Positions 13,936-26,341 of a stretch of DNA of 64,000 nt are shown here, in pieces. The stretch spans positions 526,160 through 590,159 of the forward strand of contig NW_020170423.1 in NCBI RefSeq assembly GCF_000524195.1. Direction: 5' to 3'. Position 1 is the stretch's first letter. The number at the start of each line of letters is the position of its first letter. This stretch comes from Echinococcus granulosus. Its lineage: Eukaryota; Platyhelminthes; Cestoda; Cyclophyllidea; Taeniidae. Under the pieces are notes generated by a model. It ran no database searches and had not been told where the DNA came from. It saw only the letters and a program-made list of their open reading frames with translations. A program made the translations under genes and the position numbers.

Positions 13936-14470
13936 CCAGGCGTGTTCACCACTAACAAACACGAAAGTATAATCTGTTAGTCAACTAATTCTGCATTTTG
14001 CAAATTAACTTTTTAAACTTCGGACCAATCAGCGCAAATACACTAATTTCTAAGGTAAGACATGCCCATCAATTTAGTAGAAGCTAGAAAAAGCAATCCA
14101 GTAAGTGTTGTTCGAATGGAACTCTACTTATTTCATTCATTATTTTGTGTATTTTTAGGATACACTTCAAGTAACGAGACATCAAAATATGAGAATAATA
14201 TGATGTTCCTTCCTTTAAATATCCAACAATAAACTCAGACAAATTGTTAGGCCTGCACTGTTTCGCACTATATCTCAAGGTTTTAAGCCAATAATTATGG
14301 CAAAACGTTATGTTCACAAAGTAATTTTTTCTGATTTTTGAGATACAGTGCTTAACCTTTACTGAGTTTAAGTAGTCCATTTTTTAAGTTATTTGACCTC
14401 TAGGAACACAAAACACCCAATCACCGCTGCACATTTTCGCGAGAGTTTAACAATTTTGTTAACTATTCCC
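13936..14470. other. AT-rich upstream region of the PP1-inhibitor gene
   Basis: AT-rich sequence between a repeat copy and the start codon at 14471. It presumably contains the promoter and 5'UTR, but no specific element can be assigned. A minus-strand open frame (14084-14380) has no family resemblance. Confidence 0.4.
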
Positions 14471-15519
14471 ATGTCTGGAAAGCACGAAATTACACCAAAG
14501 GTTAACTTTCCTGATATCGTTGAAGACGAAACCCCGACACACAAAAGGCACTTGACAGCCCGTTATGATAAAAAGACTCGGAGGTTGATGAGAGAGAAAC
14601 TGAATTTGGAGGACTTTATATATGCAGAGTTAAGAAAAGTGTACCTAAGGGATGTACGTCACAATTCCTTTTATTTGAATAAATGTAGGATGACGAATGG
14701 GACTGCGAAATGGATGTGGATCAACTTATTCGCCTAAACGAAAGTGGACGGAAAGCCTACATAGAGGTAACTTTTGAGTTCCACCCAAATTTGTGTGCAT
14801 TCAGGAACGACTCTTGAACGCCCCTTCGTCCGAAGATGTCAAACAAGTAAGCAGTACCTTGCTGTACTTTGAATGCCCTTGTTTTATCATTCATAATTTA
14901 TGCATATCTAAACGCAAAGAGTTTTTCACATTCCATATGAACATTTCTGAGTTTTTTGTTCTGCAATCAGTGCCGTATAATGCAAATTTTTTGTGAAATC
15001 CCGGTATTTTCGACTGACACCAATAATAAACTAATGTTTGGCCTAAATGGCTCTATGAGTCCATTGATGTCATTCAGGGTTGTTATTAAAACTGCTTTGT
15101 TTGACATTTTATTTTCAAAACTGGTATATGGAGATCATTTTATTTGAGTGAGGTTGGTTACCCTAATAACCCCATTCTTCCGACGTAGTCACTCGCATGC
15201 TGTCTGTCGTAAATAAACATGGGCAACCCTTTTTATCAAGCATGTTTTCATGGTAAAATTTGTTGGATTTAATTATCTATATTCTAACGGGTTATGCTTC
15301 ATTTAGAGTTACAACAATTTTATGCATGCAAAAAATTTTGCCAGTCTTATATGAACAAATGTGACAATATTTTATAGGAAGTTTAATGTAATTAAATACT
15401 TAATGTTTTTAATGGGGATGTCACGTTACTGTGATATCCCAAAGTTCCTGGAAGATCTGCTGTCTTGCCTACAGCTGACAAGGTGTAACGGTCTGAAAAG
15501 AAAAGACTCGCCTATCTAG
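14471..15519 (+). CDS. PPP1R14-family protein phosphatase 1 inhibitor (CPI-17/PHI-1-like)
   Basis: Predicted four-exon gene encoding 125 aa: exons 14471-14653, 14689-14766, 14805-14846 and 15445-15519, with introns of 35, 38 and 598 bp, all GT-AG and phase 0. Members of this family (about 147 aa in human PPP1R14A/B) inhibit the myosin-phosphatase form of PP1 when a threonine in a 'VTVKYD' type motif is phosphorylated. Here residues 27-33 read HLTARYD, so the threonine (T29) and following Tyr-Asp are kept. The family order then follows: a helix with KLNLEDFIYAELRKVY (43-58), an acidic EMDVDQLIRL block, the SSEDVKQ segment (exon 3) and FLEDLLSCLQL (exon 4), matching 'EDFIQELLAKLQGL' of the human proteins. 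The start is the first ATG of the open frame. Residues 34-43 appear about three residues longer than in the human helix. Family assignment rests on remembered motifs. The last exon is supported by motif fit and its acceptor. Confidence 0.85.
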
Positions 15520-18500
15520 GTTCACAGTGATGTGACTTTGGCCGACTTAGTGGAGTTACGCTAGATTTGCAATTTTTGCTTTAGGAGACGTTTGAAAATA
15601 TTTAAAAAAACTTTTCCTAGAACACCTACTGAAATTTTTATTCGTCGAGTGCTAGCTAAAACTTGGTCTTACAAAAGATTCCAAGTGTGGTAGTGAGCCT
15701 TGCAAAAAATGTCCCGATTACCCAAATACGCCGAAGCCTGTATTTGCACACACCTACTTTGCGACCAGAGTGATGAATAAGCAAAGTTTCACATTTCAAG
15801 CATAAATGACATAGTTTCGAAAAGCCGGCCAGGTCAGAACATTGAGTTATTATCCGACTAGATTTCATACAGTTTTGTGTAGCTGACCCATTTTCTCTGA
15901 ACTCAGAGATGCACGGCTCGCTACGTTAAGTAGATGCTGAAAATCTAGTAATTGGCTTGAAGTGACTGTAGAATACAAATTCGCCTGGTTCCAATTGTTC
16001 TGAACGTGCGGAAAACCAATTTCATGTGTGCAACTGATACGGTAGGCGGCTTTCCTACCTTACCTCACTCACTCTGAACTTCATGCCTCAAATAAACCTA
16101 AAGCTTCAGTTCTGGCCTTTAAACCAAGGTGCTGGCTCCACTTTTATAGGTGGCAATCTCGGAAGCATTTGGAGCACAGAGAATCTGATTCACATTGGAT
16201 GGTTGCCCGGCATTTAACGGCCCTTTTGGGTTATTTTAACCGTTCTTTTAAAGTAGTTTAGTATCATTACCTAATTCTCTTGATTTGATTACTTTGACAA
16301 GTCCTTGACTGTGTAGCAAACATGTCATCCCAATCTGTTCGCAGAAATAGAAAATAGGAAAGTCTTAATCACTAAAGGCAGTAAGACATGGATAAAGTAA
16401 CTTTTCTTGTTTGTGGGATGAAAGAGGAGCAATCGCTGTCACCGAATGAGTGCCAGAAACAAAATTCGCTTCCATTTTAATTATGGAAATTACTACTCCT
16501 GGGAGTCATCGCATTAAGGCTATCCGTGGAATTAATTCTTGTTTGGTATTGCACACAGAGTTTCTTTTCACAACTTAACTTAGAGGTAGTAGACTTAGTT
16601 ACAGTTCTTCGGTGACTTTTTCTTTCTTTCCACGCTGACTTGTCCTCCTAGCGGAAGTGTTGGACCTGTTGCCAACCGAGACCAAACAGCTCATCCCCAA
16701 CCATGGATAATGGGATAGAACGCAAGGTAGATTCCTTTCTAGCGGTTATTAAGAAGCCAAATAGAGTCTCTTTGGGAGAATTCTGAGTGTCAGAGTTTCT
16801 TAAGTGCAATTAAGGATGAATAAAAGGCAGCAGCTAAACTACTAGTGTATGGGCCAAGATGTGTTTCCACTGCATTTCCGAACCTAAAGCAGTCACTGTT
16901 TATTTTTGCTTCTCCGAAGATAGTTAGACCAACTCTGACAGTGTTTCACTTCCGGTTTCGATGTCTAATGCGCATCTGATAAACTCCCCAAGCATTCTCC
17001 AAGACCTTTGTAGGAACCAGTGAGGAAGGAGGCAGGGTCACGTGCTCATTGCCTCATTTTCATGGGGAAGGGTAATGGCAACACGTGCTTTTCCCAACGG
17101 TGATGCCATTAATTTCAACGTTTAAAACTTTTTGTTTTTTTCAAAACGGTCTACCAACCCCTCTGGACTGCCTTTCTCTGCATTTAAAGTGTTGATTTCA
17201 GGTGTTTGCGTTCATATTATTAAGATGATATGATGCATTGGGTGGGATAAATTTACTACCCTAAGGTGTGTTTTTCTTGCCCTCTATATATAAACAAAAG
17301 TGTCATCATCTACTCCCACTACTGTTTCGAATCATGATCAACAGGTCCACTTCATATCCTGACTAGCTGAGGATGGGTGATGGGGATCTAACCCTGATTG
17401 GTGGGTTGAGACTGCAGCTCCTTTTCGATCCCATCAGTGACCCCTTTAATGCCTTAAACCACACCTTTTCGTGACTCACTTGAGGTGATTAAAAAACTTG
17501 AGTGGGTTGATTAAATTCATTTACCCTCTGTTGGTGCAGATTTTCTCATTAAAGGAGGAAGAAATCAAAATGGGTGGGACCTATCATTAGATGGATGAAT
17601 GGTTCTTTTCCTGTAGGAATAGTAATCACAAATTATTTGTAGAAAATCCAATTTTCGTATTTAATTCCGCTCTGCCTACTTAATTAGGAGTTCATATTCA
17701 ATCAGGTCATTTCACTGCAGAAAAGGTCCCACTTCACTTGTAGATCTAAAATGCCATTCCAAATAACCCTTTTGAATTATCATAGTGGAGTAGAGCTGAG
17801 TTAAATGAACTAGTTGGTTCAGAAAAAAATCAGGAATTCGTGGCAAATCCTAAATAATAAAGCCTAAGATCTGGCTAAAAGTGCCGCTTGGGTAGGGAGG
17901 GGGGTGGACGGGGTGACTTCCATCCTCGGCCCTCTAAGCTGACTGAGCCCACAGAAGATTATAGCTATGAAGTAAAAAGGTGGATGCCCCCACGCAAACA
18001 ATTTCTCCAACTAAATGTTCAGCCCTGTACTTTCACACCTAAGTGCTTGTAAAGGATAAAAGTTTAAAAATTACTATAGAAAATGTAAAAGTGCAGCCCT
18101 CTGCGGTGCAACGAAGTAACTGAGGCTCAAGGTCATGATTTCTTGCCGAAGGCAACCAAACTAAATGCGCAATTATTTGTTCTTTGGTCGCTACGGTAGG
18201 TTTTTGCTAACCTCTTTTCCATTCCTTTGCCATCATTTTCTTGTTTAACTATTTCCTACACTCATCTTGGCTGCCTCGGGCGTCAGTAGTCCCCCAGCAA
18301 GAACTCAGGGCTTTAGCAAGCCTTCATATGATTTTGCTTGTCTGGTTGGTGACAAAAGGGGTGGAGTTAGACATCCAGTGATTGGGGGGCACATTTGTAC
18401 ACTCTTCCCATGTCATGTGAGAAAACTATGCAATACCATGCTCCTTGTACTTCTATACCGGGATAAATCATGTCCCATGACGTTAGCTTTCAAATACTGT

Positions 18501-19359
18501 GCATGTAACTGTTAAAACGACTGTATTTTATAGTGAGTGCGCTAAAAAGGGAGAAAATGTACAATTTATCACCGTCATCAGCCTTGTAAATCCAGATTTG
18601 CTGTTTTGATTTTGGCCCTTCGTGGAATTCCTGACAACATGTCAGTTTCCTTTTCACTTACAACGGTATCAGATACCTTTTCCCCCTCCCGCCCCAGAGT
18701 GAACTTTTTCCTGTCAAGGAGTGGTCATGAAGTACTTTGGTGATGAAAGTGGCTAACGAAATGCAAGGACAATCTTTGATGCGGCGTATGCAGTGGAGGA
18801 TGTTGATGGTAAACCAACACTCCGCTATACAGGTTTAATTGTCAGGTTGACATGTCCTGAAGCGCTTGATTTGAGTGAGGGAAACGGACAGTCCTGCTGA
18901 AAAATTCACTAACTGAGAGGAGTGCTAGTACAATGAGAAGATGCTACCTGATTTCAGTAGTATATCCAATCAGGTGACCATTTTCCTCTAAAGTACTCAT
19001 TTATTTACAATTCTTTTACAAATTGACGTTGCTTAGCGATTTTTTGGCACAAAATCTCACTACGCATTGTTTTCGGCATTGTACTCCTCTTCAGTGGTGC
19101 TACCCTTTTCCAAACAATGCGCAAATCAGTTGAGTGATAGATTGCTATCATTCATATACCTGAAATAAGTACCTAAATAACAAATTCCCCTCTCTACTTA
19201 CCTTATGCAACTTTTTAATTTTCGCATTTTCGGCGCATGACAGTATGCAGGTAGTGCAGCTACTAGTCTGGTTAGTTTGGTAGACGCTAAAACAGATCGT
19301 TTTGGCTGCGTAAAAACAATCCGTAAGGCTCACTCTGAAGTGACGAGATTTATCGTGAA
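15520..19359. other. Intergenic, no recognised gene
   Basis: The start presumably holds the 3'UTR of the PP1-inhibitor gene. Beyond it no convincing coding block, RNA gene or copy of the dispersed module is seen. The open frame at 18267-18515 lacks domain features. Confidence 0.45.
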
Positions 19360-19995
19360 CCCAATGCTCCTATCATTGTGGCAACTATAGAAGAGTGCGG
19401 CAAGCTGGGAGCGAGCAAATTTCCCGACGAAAGTAAGATGAATTTTATCCCTAAGGCGCAGAATTTAATTGCCCCGCTTCTCCCCTCTGCCCAGGAGGCA
19501 GAATGAATCACTCGCCTAGGTCATGCAGTACCCTGTCTGGAGTCGTTGCTCACGCCTGGACAGCAGCAAGTCTGGCGAATTTCGTGTCTCCCTGAAGTGC
19601 TCTGCATTAGCGAGCGCCTACGTGACCTTCCGTGTGTGTGTGTGTGTGTGGCATAAACACACCTGGAAGGAAGCAAGATTCGCGAGCCTCTGTGGTGTGC
19701 ACACACAAAACTCACTTCGGAGTTACAAATTATACTATGAATTCAATGCTGCCATCTATGCGTAACCATAGAAGGGTACGAATTTCCTGCCCCGAACCTT
19801 TCCCGCCCACTTGCCCGGGTCATGCAGTACCCTGTCTGCAGCCCTTTCTCACACCTAGACAGCAGACAGTGGCAGTTGTGGCGGATTTTGCTGTCATTTA
19901 AAGTGTTTCACACTGGCGCGAACCTGCGTGATCTTGAGGGTGTGTGTAAGGCATAAACAGATCCTGGTGTGTGCACACATGCACAACCACGCACA
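19360..19995 (+). repeat. Diverged tandem duplication with TG-rich stretches
   Basis: Two head-to-tail units (about 19360-19742 and 19743-19995) share blocks in the same order: 'caatgct', 'catagaag' or 'tatagaag', 'tcatgcagtaccctgtctg' (19521 and 19820), 'gacagcag', a TG run followed by 'ggcataaaca', and 'tggtgtgtgcacac'. The first unit is longer because of an insertion before the 'tcatgcagta' block. The TG run in unit 1 is at about 19633-19651. No coding content is apparent. Confidence 0.65.
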
Positions 19996-20616
19996 AATGT
20001 GTACGGGGTGATAATTGATGGATGGATAGCTGACTTCGATTGCAACCTATTCCGTGCCTGCTGTGGAAGCGTCGCCGAAACAATACCGGCTGCCGGTGTG
20101 CTGTCCCTCCTTACTGCGTAGGATAAGAGAAGGGCACGCGACGGCTTTAATTTGTGTCGTTTTGGAACAATAAAAGTTTGTTTTTTGAAGTGAGCGTTGG
20201 TGGGAGAACGAAAGTGCAAAATTTTGTTGAAATAGGCCAATAAAAACCACTTTTGGCCTGTAAAACCTAATAACGCAAGTTCAACTCTCTTGCCGCAGTG
20301 ATCCGCCTCAAGAGGTCATGCATGCGCGTATCAGAGAAATTTTTAAAACCTGGAGGGATTAAAGGCTATAAAACACGACGTGATTGACTCTGCATCCAAA
20401 CAAGACATATTTTATGATGGCATTTTATAGTCAAAAATAAGAAGAGATGAGGCGGTCCTTTTAGAACAGGCAATCCCATTACTTCAGGTCACCGCCATCT
20501 GATGTCTGTAAGGAAGGGATCCTTAAATCCTCCCCATTTGGCAATAAATTTGCCTGCTTGTACTTTAGACGAGATAATAAAACTCAAATTTTAATGACCG
20601 GGTGTCTTAACTTATT
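19996..20616. other. Intergenic, no recognised gene
   Basis: Nothing recognisable was found. The stretch ends at an assembly gap. Confidence 0.4.
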
Positions 20617-20716
20617 NNNNNNNNNNNNNNNNNNNNNNNNNNNNNNNNNNNNNNNNNNNNNNNNNNNNNNNNNNNNNNNNNNNNNNNNNNNNNNNNNNNN
20701 NNNNNNNNNNNNNNNN
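20617..20716. other. Assembly gap (100 N)
   Basis: Exactly 100 undetermined bases, the usual fixed size for a scaffold gap of unknown length. Translated frames across it are meaningless. Confidence 0.98.
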
Positions 20717-23163
20717 GCACATCAAGGCGTAGGCTAGTTAGACAGTTAAAACGATAGAATTGTGAACTGTCGGAGAAATTTGCTCTCGCCGCCACCACCA
20801 CGGTAAATCACACCAATGCCGACCAGTTGGCGAGAATAAACAATACCCTTCCAAGTATTGTAATAAAATCGTTTGTGTGTGTTTATCGAATACCGCGGCC
20901 TGTTTGATGTAAGCAGTATGCTTTAACACTTTAACTGGCATTTTAACGTCGCCTGCCAGCTATAACCCCCTTCCTTTTATGGAGTCATATTACGTGGATT
21001 TTGGAACCGGTCAGTCCTTAATGGAGCAGAGAAGGTGTGACCGCCTTCTCAACTCATGCTTTCCCACACATACATGCACCAGGATTGTGTGAATGCTGAT
21101 TTTTAGGTTTTTTTTTTTGAGAAGAAAATGGAAGTCTAGTCTTACTTTATAACCGAGTGAAACTTACACCCCTTTTTTTAATCATCCCTGTTCACCATTC
21201 ATTCGAAGCCCTAAAAATGGAAAATAAATGTATGTGCAATCGTGTTTTATGTTTATTTGCGAGTGAAGCGCACGACTAGACTTTTTTTAAAAGAGCGGAC
21301 AAAATGAATAATTTGTGTTTAAATCTTGTCCAACTGGGAACAGCTTTATTAATCACAGAATGAAACGCAAAAAGCTGTCAATTGCGTAATTTGTCGGAGG
21401 CATTTGCAGTCGCACATTTGGCATTTTCCTCCCAAGTTCGAAACTTTTGATTCCTGATTTAAGTAGTATGTAGCGTGGGTGTAACTTATTATGGACTTAA
21501 GTAGTATGTTCCCACATGCTCAAAATATTTTTTGCTGATTATGGGGTAACAGGACAAGTTTGTGTGGTTTCTAGTAATAAAAATGGTATAACTCGGATAA
21601 GGTTTTTAAAGTATTTCGTTCTTTAAAGTAATTATTATTATAATTCCTTCCCGATGTGACACAAGTCCAGCTCTGATCATCTTCGTTTTCATCTAACGTG
21701 ATTTCTCAGCTGTCTACTACATTTCTCATTTGATCAGATTATCATCAAAGGATAGGAAGGGGTGATAATCGTCACCTAAGAAAAGTAAGGGAAGAGATAC
21801 AGAGGATGAGGGTGAGCTAGTAGCTCCCACTTATCTTAAAGTATCCATCTTCTTATGGACCAGTTTTGCTATGTGAGGTATGTAAGGTGTGTTGTCTTGT
21901 TGTCCTGGCTGATTCACTAGTCGAGGCTGCTTCAACAGTTCCTCTTACTCCCATTCGAGCCGCATCCTATCAGGGATTATTCCGTGGCTCTTGGCACTGA
22001 ATTCATAGCAGCCGATTGCAGCCACACATGTACACATGAGGCATGCATAGTCTCCTGCCGAATAGTGGGTAGGAGACAACCAATGATATGTTTTTTCTCC
22101 CCACGAGCAGTAAAATAAACTGCTAAACTCACTTTCTATCACAAGTCAGTCTGTCAGTCAAATAATGGCGCGTTTCCACTGGACGCACAAAAGAAGTGAA
22201 AAAACTAATAGTGTTTGGACTTTGTAGCTTCCACTCTACCCCTAACGAAAAGTTGGTCTTGATGTCTTTACCTGTTTTAGTCAAGAGTGACATATAATTT
22301 GTCATCGGTTTTCACCGTCAGATTTAAGTGGTAGAAGTCACTTGATTCTGCTCAATATCTTCTGCTATTGCATACCACGCATTCATCAACAACCTTGACA
22401 AGAAGCTGCCTCAGTCTTGGAACAGAAGTAAGCAGGATTTGTGAGGTAGACAAGATCAACACAATCCATCAAGGTGAATCGAGACTTTATGGAACGGGAT
22501 TCAAAGCGGAAGTTAAATGTTAGAAAGCACACTGAGGAATACCGCGTCGACAGACTGATGCATATCTATCGTATGAATTTTATCAAATCCCAACAAATTA
22601 TAACACGTTATTCGAATGGGCTCTGCCGGAAATAAGCAAGGTTTCCTGGCCACTTTATAACCGCGGGGATGAAAACTGTACGTACAACAAATACTTCCCT
22701 TTATCCTGTTGTCAGGATGCAATCTGAAGGCGTGCATCAACAAACATACCTGCTATTCCCCTTTTTTTATCAACTTGCCTTTAATTTGGTCTAAATGGTT
22801 TACCTGACCTGAATGACATCCCGTTCCGAGGTAGGAAGTATGGAGTCAAAGTCGCGCCTTTTTGGTAACCTAAGAAAGGCTTTTTAACTTCCGAGTAATG
22901 TAAGTAGACTCGTAAAGGACTGGCGATAACCTTGAGAGGATAATTTTTACCATGTAGACTTTTTGTGAAGAAAATGTTCTTCCTCTAGGCAGCAGGTTGA
23001 GACCTTGAAAGATAAATTGCGCTCGGGCGGTGTTAAAATGCTTCCCCGTTGGCGTGTTTGTTGCGTAGGCATCTTAAGCATCTATCTTTCCATGAGTTAG
23101 AGGCGCCATATGTGGTTATAGAGAATACGGGATTGTATAATCGAGTGGTAAGTTAAATATAGT
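20717..23163. other. Intergenic, no recognised gene
   Basis: No gene, RNA or recognised repeat module is seen. The sequence contains short homopolymer runs (for example T runs near 21108) typical of AT-biased intergenic DNA. Confidence 0.45.
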
Positions 23164-24163
23164 CTAGTGCTCCTAGTCTTTCCTGAAGACGAAAAAAATC
23201 ATAACAGTAGGGTAGAGTACGCATGGTCGACGTACAGAAGGGTATGACCCGAAGACCATGACTTTGGCGGAAGTATAAAGGCGAAGACTTAGGTGTCCAC
23301 GAAACCTTTTAGGCGTCGTCCCCGGCGCTCCTCTTAATCACCCTCCTGCGTCTGGTCATCACAACGTAGTTGGCACTGTAAGGCGAAGCACCTATGAGCC
23401 CACCACGTTAGTCATCGAAGTTGCGAGCAACTGAGAAGACATCTGGCCGCAGCACCTCTGAGCCCTCTTGACAATTCCACTGAATATGGAGCTCCGTCTT
23501 GTTTGGGAACTGTATTGGAGGAAGAAAAATGTGCAGGCCATCACATATTTCCATCGCCAGTCGTTAAAAATCTGGCCCCAAAACAGAGTCACCTACCTAC
23601 TAGAAGGTGGGATTTGAATCTTTTCTCATTTCAGTGCTGCCCAGCTTTGTATCTACCTGAGTTTTATCCAGTTAGTGGGAAGGTGGTGGAAGTATCGTGT
23701 GTTCACTTAATTGACATTTCCAAATAGGTACCTTAGAGAGGTCCATAACGAACAATTCCATATGGTATACGGCTGGGGTCGCTGCCTACGGTTGCTAATA
23801 GCTTTCCTGTAGTCCATGGAACTGGAGTAGCTACCACAGGTAGAAGTTATTTTCAACCCTTCCGTTGGAGGTCGTTGTGGGTTCTTTCATCCTCAGCAGG
23901 TTTACCATTCAGGAGTTGAAAGCAGATTGGTTGACCTTTAGGATCAGGTTAACCTTCCGATGCCACCAATGTAGGGCTTCGAGTCTTCGCCGAAGGCAAG
24001 AGGACATAATACTAGGGTAGAATGTGTATTGCCGATGTACAGAAGGGCTGGAGACTTGTCGGCATGGCCCGGAGTTCATTCCTCCCAGTAAAAGCACAAA
24101 AGCAGAGCCTTAGGTGCCAGGGCAATCAAAACAATGAATTCATTAAGCAATCAGTGTGTTACA
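23164..24163 (+). mobile_element. TRIM-like composite repeat, near full length
   Basis: About 1 kb with the order module-core-module. Module 1 (about 23164-23300) carries 'cctgaagacgaaa' and 'tcgacgtacagaaggg'. The core (23300-23970) begins with the 'cgtccccggcgctcctctt' type block, contains 'tttgggaactgtattgg' near 23500, 'ggtgggatttgaatct' near 23606, 'ttcacttaattgacattt' near 23703 and 'ttcaacccttccgttgg' near 23853. Module 2 (about 23970-24163) carries 'cgccgaaggcaagaggac', 'ggcatggcccgga' and ends in 'tgtgttaca'. There is no long open frame and no reverse transcriptase or gag motif. Confidence 0.7.
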
Positions 24164-24982
24164 ATGGACCCCCTGGTCTACCAAATATGATGTGCTGATG
24201 GCCGACGACACCCAAAAAAAACTTCTTTTTCCCCAAAAAATAAAAACAACAAATCATGTGTTCGACTGATTCATTCCACAAGGTTGTCCTTAATTTCAAA
24301 CTTATTTAAGATTACTATCTTGGCAACTTTCTGCGACTCAGCCAAGACTCACCCCACTAATTTCGTAGATTAGGGCTCCTTCTAGCCTCTCGGTTTTTTT
24401 CCTTTTCTCCTTACTCCACTTCAGTGCTTTCAACACCCTTTATCCCCACACTAGCATCACTGCTATGCTTTTAGGAACAACGAAAGAGTTTCCCTGATTT
24501 TGGACCCTGAAATCCCATTAAATTGCGCACCATTTAAAAGTAGAAAATCCTTTTCCATAGAAATAGTGCCTTGCTAATAGTAATGAAAATTTGTACGTGC
24601 GGTTGCATTATATCACTGTTAAGGAGTCTTGAAATTTTCTTTTTAAACAAGACAGTCCAACTTCACCATTCCCTCATTCGCGCACCGCCGATGTGATTAT
24701 TAATCCAAAGAAATCCAAAAGTCATGCTTTTTCCTTGCGTAAAATGGTTGTAACAAAAGTCATTTGCGATTGATGACGCCCCGTCAAGTGGTTGATGTAG
24801 ACGCCTGGCTTTTCACGTAATCATTAGTGAACAATTAGTATCAGGAGCATTCTCTACTACCTATGAACAGGTAACGACTATTTAAATGAGATTTATCCCA
24901 CAGCACTTGACAACGGCGTGAAGTAGAATCAGCGAGTCTGGATTACTTTGCAATGGTTCCTTTCACGGCCCATAAGTGATAG
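24164..24982. other. Spacer between two repeat copies
   Basis: No coding or RNA signal is recognised. Confidence 0.4.
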
Positions 24983-25180
24983 TGTAGCGCCCCAAGACTT
25001 CCTTAAAGACGAGAAAAGACACAATACTTGAGCAGAATATTTATAATAGACGTAGGGAATAGCTGGGGGCCTACCGGCATGGCCCGGAGACCAGGTCCGT
25101 CCGGCGGACGCACAATTGTGGAGCGCCTGGGTGGCCGCTTCAACAAAACCGAGAGTTAGGCATGCAATCAAAGTATTACA
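24983..25180 (+). repeat. Solo terminal module, complete (198 bp)
   Basis: The cleanest single module. It starts 'TGTAGCGCCCC' at 24983 and ends 'AAAGTATTACA' at 25180, so it has TGTA...TACA inverted ends as LTRs do. The internal marks 'cttaaagacgagaaaagac', 'ggcatggcccggagacc' and 'ccggcggacgcacaat' are in order. No clear target-site duplication is seen in the flanks, as expected for an old copy. Confidence 0.75.
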
Positions 25181-26170
25181 GTATATTTCAAATCAAATAT
25201 AAAACTGATTCTTTTTTGTTTTATCTGAAGTAATCTAATGTACCCGACCAGTTGGTATAACGCGCCCTTACGACAAGAGTTTCTATGCGGAATGTCCCAG
25301 TCTTAACGTTCATAATTTATTCAAAAACCCCGTCTTCGCAGAACATTTGTAAGCAGGTTTTGTCACAGGTGCAGCGGCGAAGTCTTAAAGGAAGTGCAAT
25401 ACTTTCCCCGGAGCATTCAGACATCCCAAAAATTTGATAAATTTTGTTTTTGACCACTAGATCCCTAGACTTCTAGATGATGGGAAAGGTAGTTGGTACG
25501 CTGCTAAACGATCACGATAAGGACAAGATGTAACCTGTACTAATGAGGAAAGAACTTTCAAGTCCCTCTCTCATCCGCAAGAGTAGCAAATTAATGCAAT
25601 AATCCCCAAAATATGGGGGGGGGGGGGGAATTTAAACCGTAGGACCCCATAGGACGAGGGCAAAAAGGTAATGAAAATTCGGTCTCATGACTTGAAGGGG
25701 ACACTAAGTACTGCACTTAAGACCCGCCAATTTACCCTAGCAAAATGGTGGGAGTGTATTTAAGCCACTTTTAGCGTTTCAAGCATAAGTTTATTTGCCT
25801 AAACACGGATAGCAAGGCAAAGTTGTAAACTGTTTGAAAAGTCGGTGTATGGACACCCGGAGCAGTTGCTGGGGTCTCGACCGCGACTATGATTTGCCGA
25901 ACTCCTCAGCTCTAGCCGTTTCCTTTTTTAATACCTATTTGCGTAATCTACTCCTCCTTTTCATCTGTTTACGCTAAGCAAGAGGGAGACGAAACCCGAA
26001 TAATTGTCTTTTGACCAATTGTGGCGCCTTGCAAGATATGCGGACGCGTCTACTGTTAGGCATCGGGAGGATGCTTGATACTAGCCCTGGTAACCAAGAT
26101 GACTAGATGATGCAGGTAGATTTCACTGTGCTTAAACACCAGCAATCTGATTCTTATTTTTATTCAACAT
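25181..26170. other. Intergenic with a G14 tract
   Basis: No gene is recognised. An uninterrupted run of 14 G lies at 25615-25628, preceded by 'aatat' and followed by 'aattt'. Confidence 0.5.
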
Positions 26171-26341
26171 TGCTGCATTACCCTGTTTGCTTAACTCTCC
26201 TCTATGATAACGGACCACTTAGGGCACAGCCATTGTACTCCTGTGGGGCTTCTTGTCCTCTCGGCCATGCCAGTAGTCCCCAGGCCATTCTACTCGTCCA
26301 CAATGCATATTCTGTCTTTAGAGAAGTCTCGGGACTCTACA
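26171..26341 (-). repeat. Solo terminal module, reverse orientation
   Basis: On the minus strand it starts 'tgtagagtcccgagacttc' and continues with 'ggactactggcatggccgag' and 'gagtacaatgg', ending in a 'ttaagcaaacaggg' tail. The order and length (about 171 bp) fit the family. Confidence 0.65.

Noticed and set aside
14956..15147. Alternative last exon for the PP1-inhibitor gene
   Set aside because: The frame is open after a plausible acceptor, but its residues do not match the family end, whereas the exon at 15445-15519 does so in phase.
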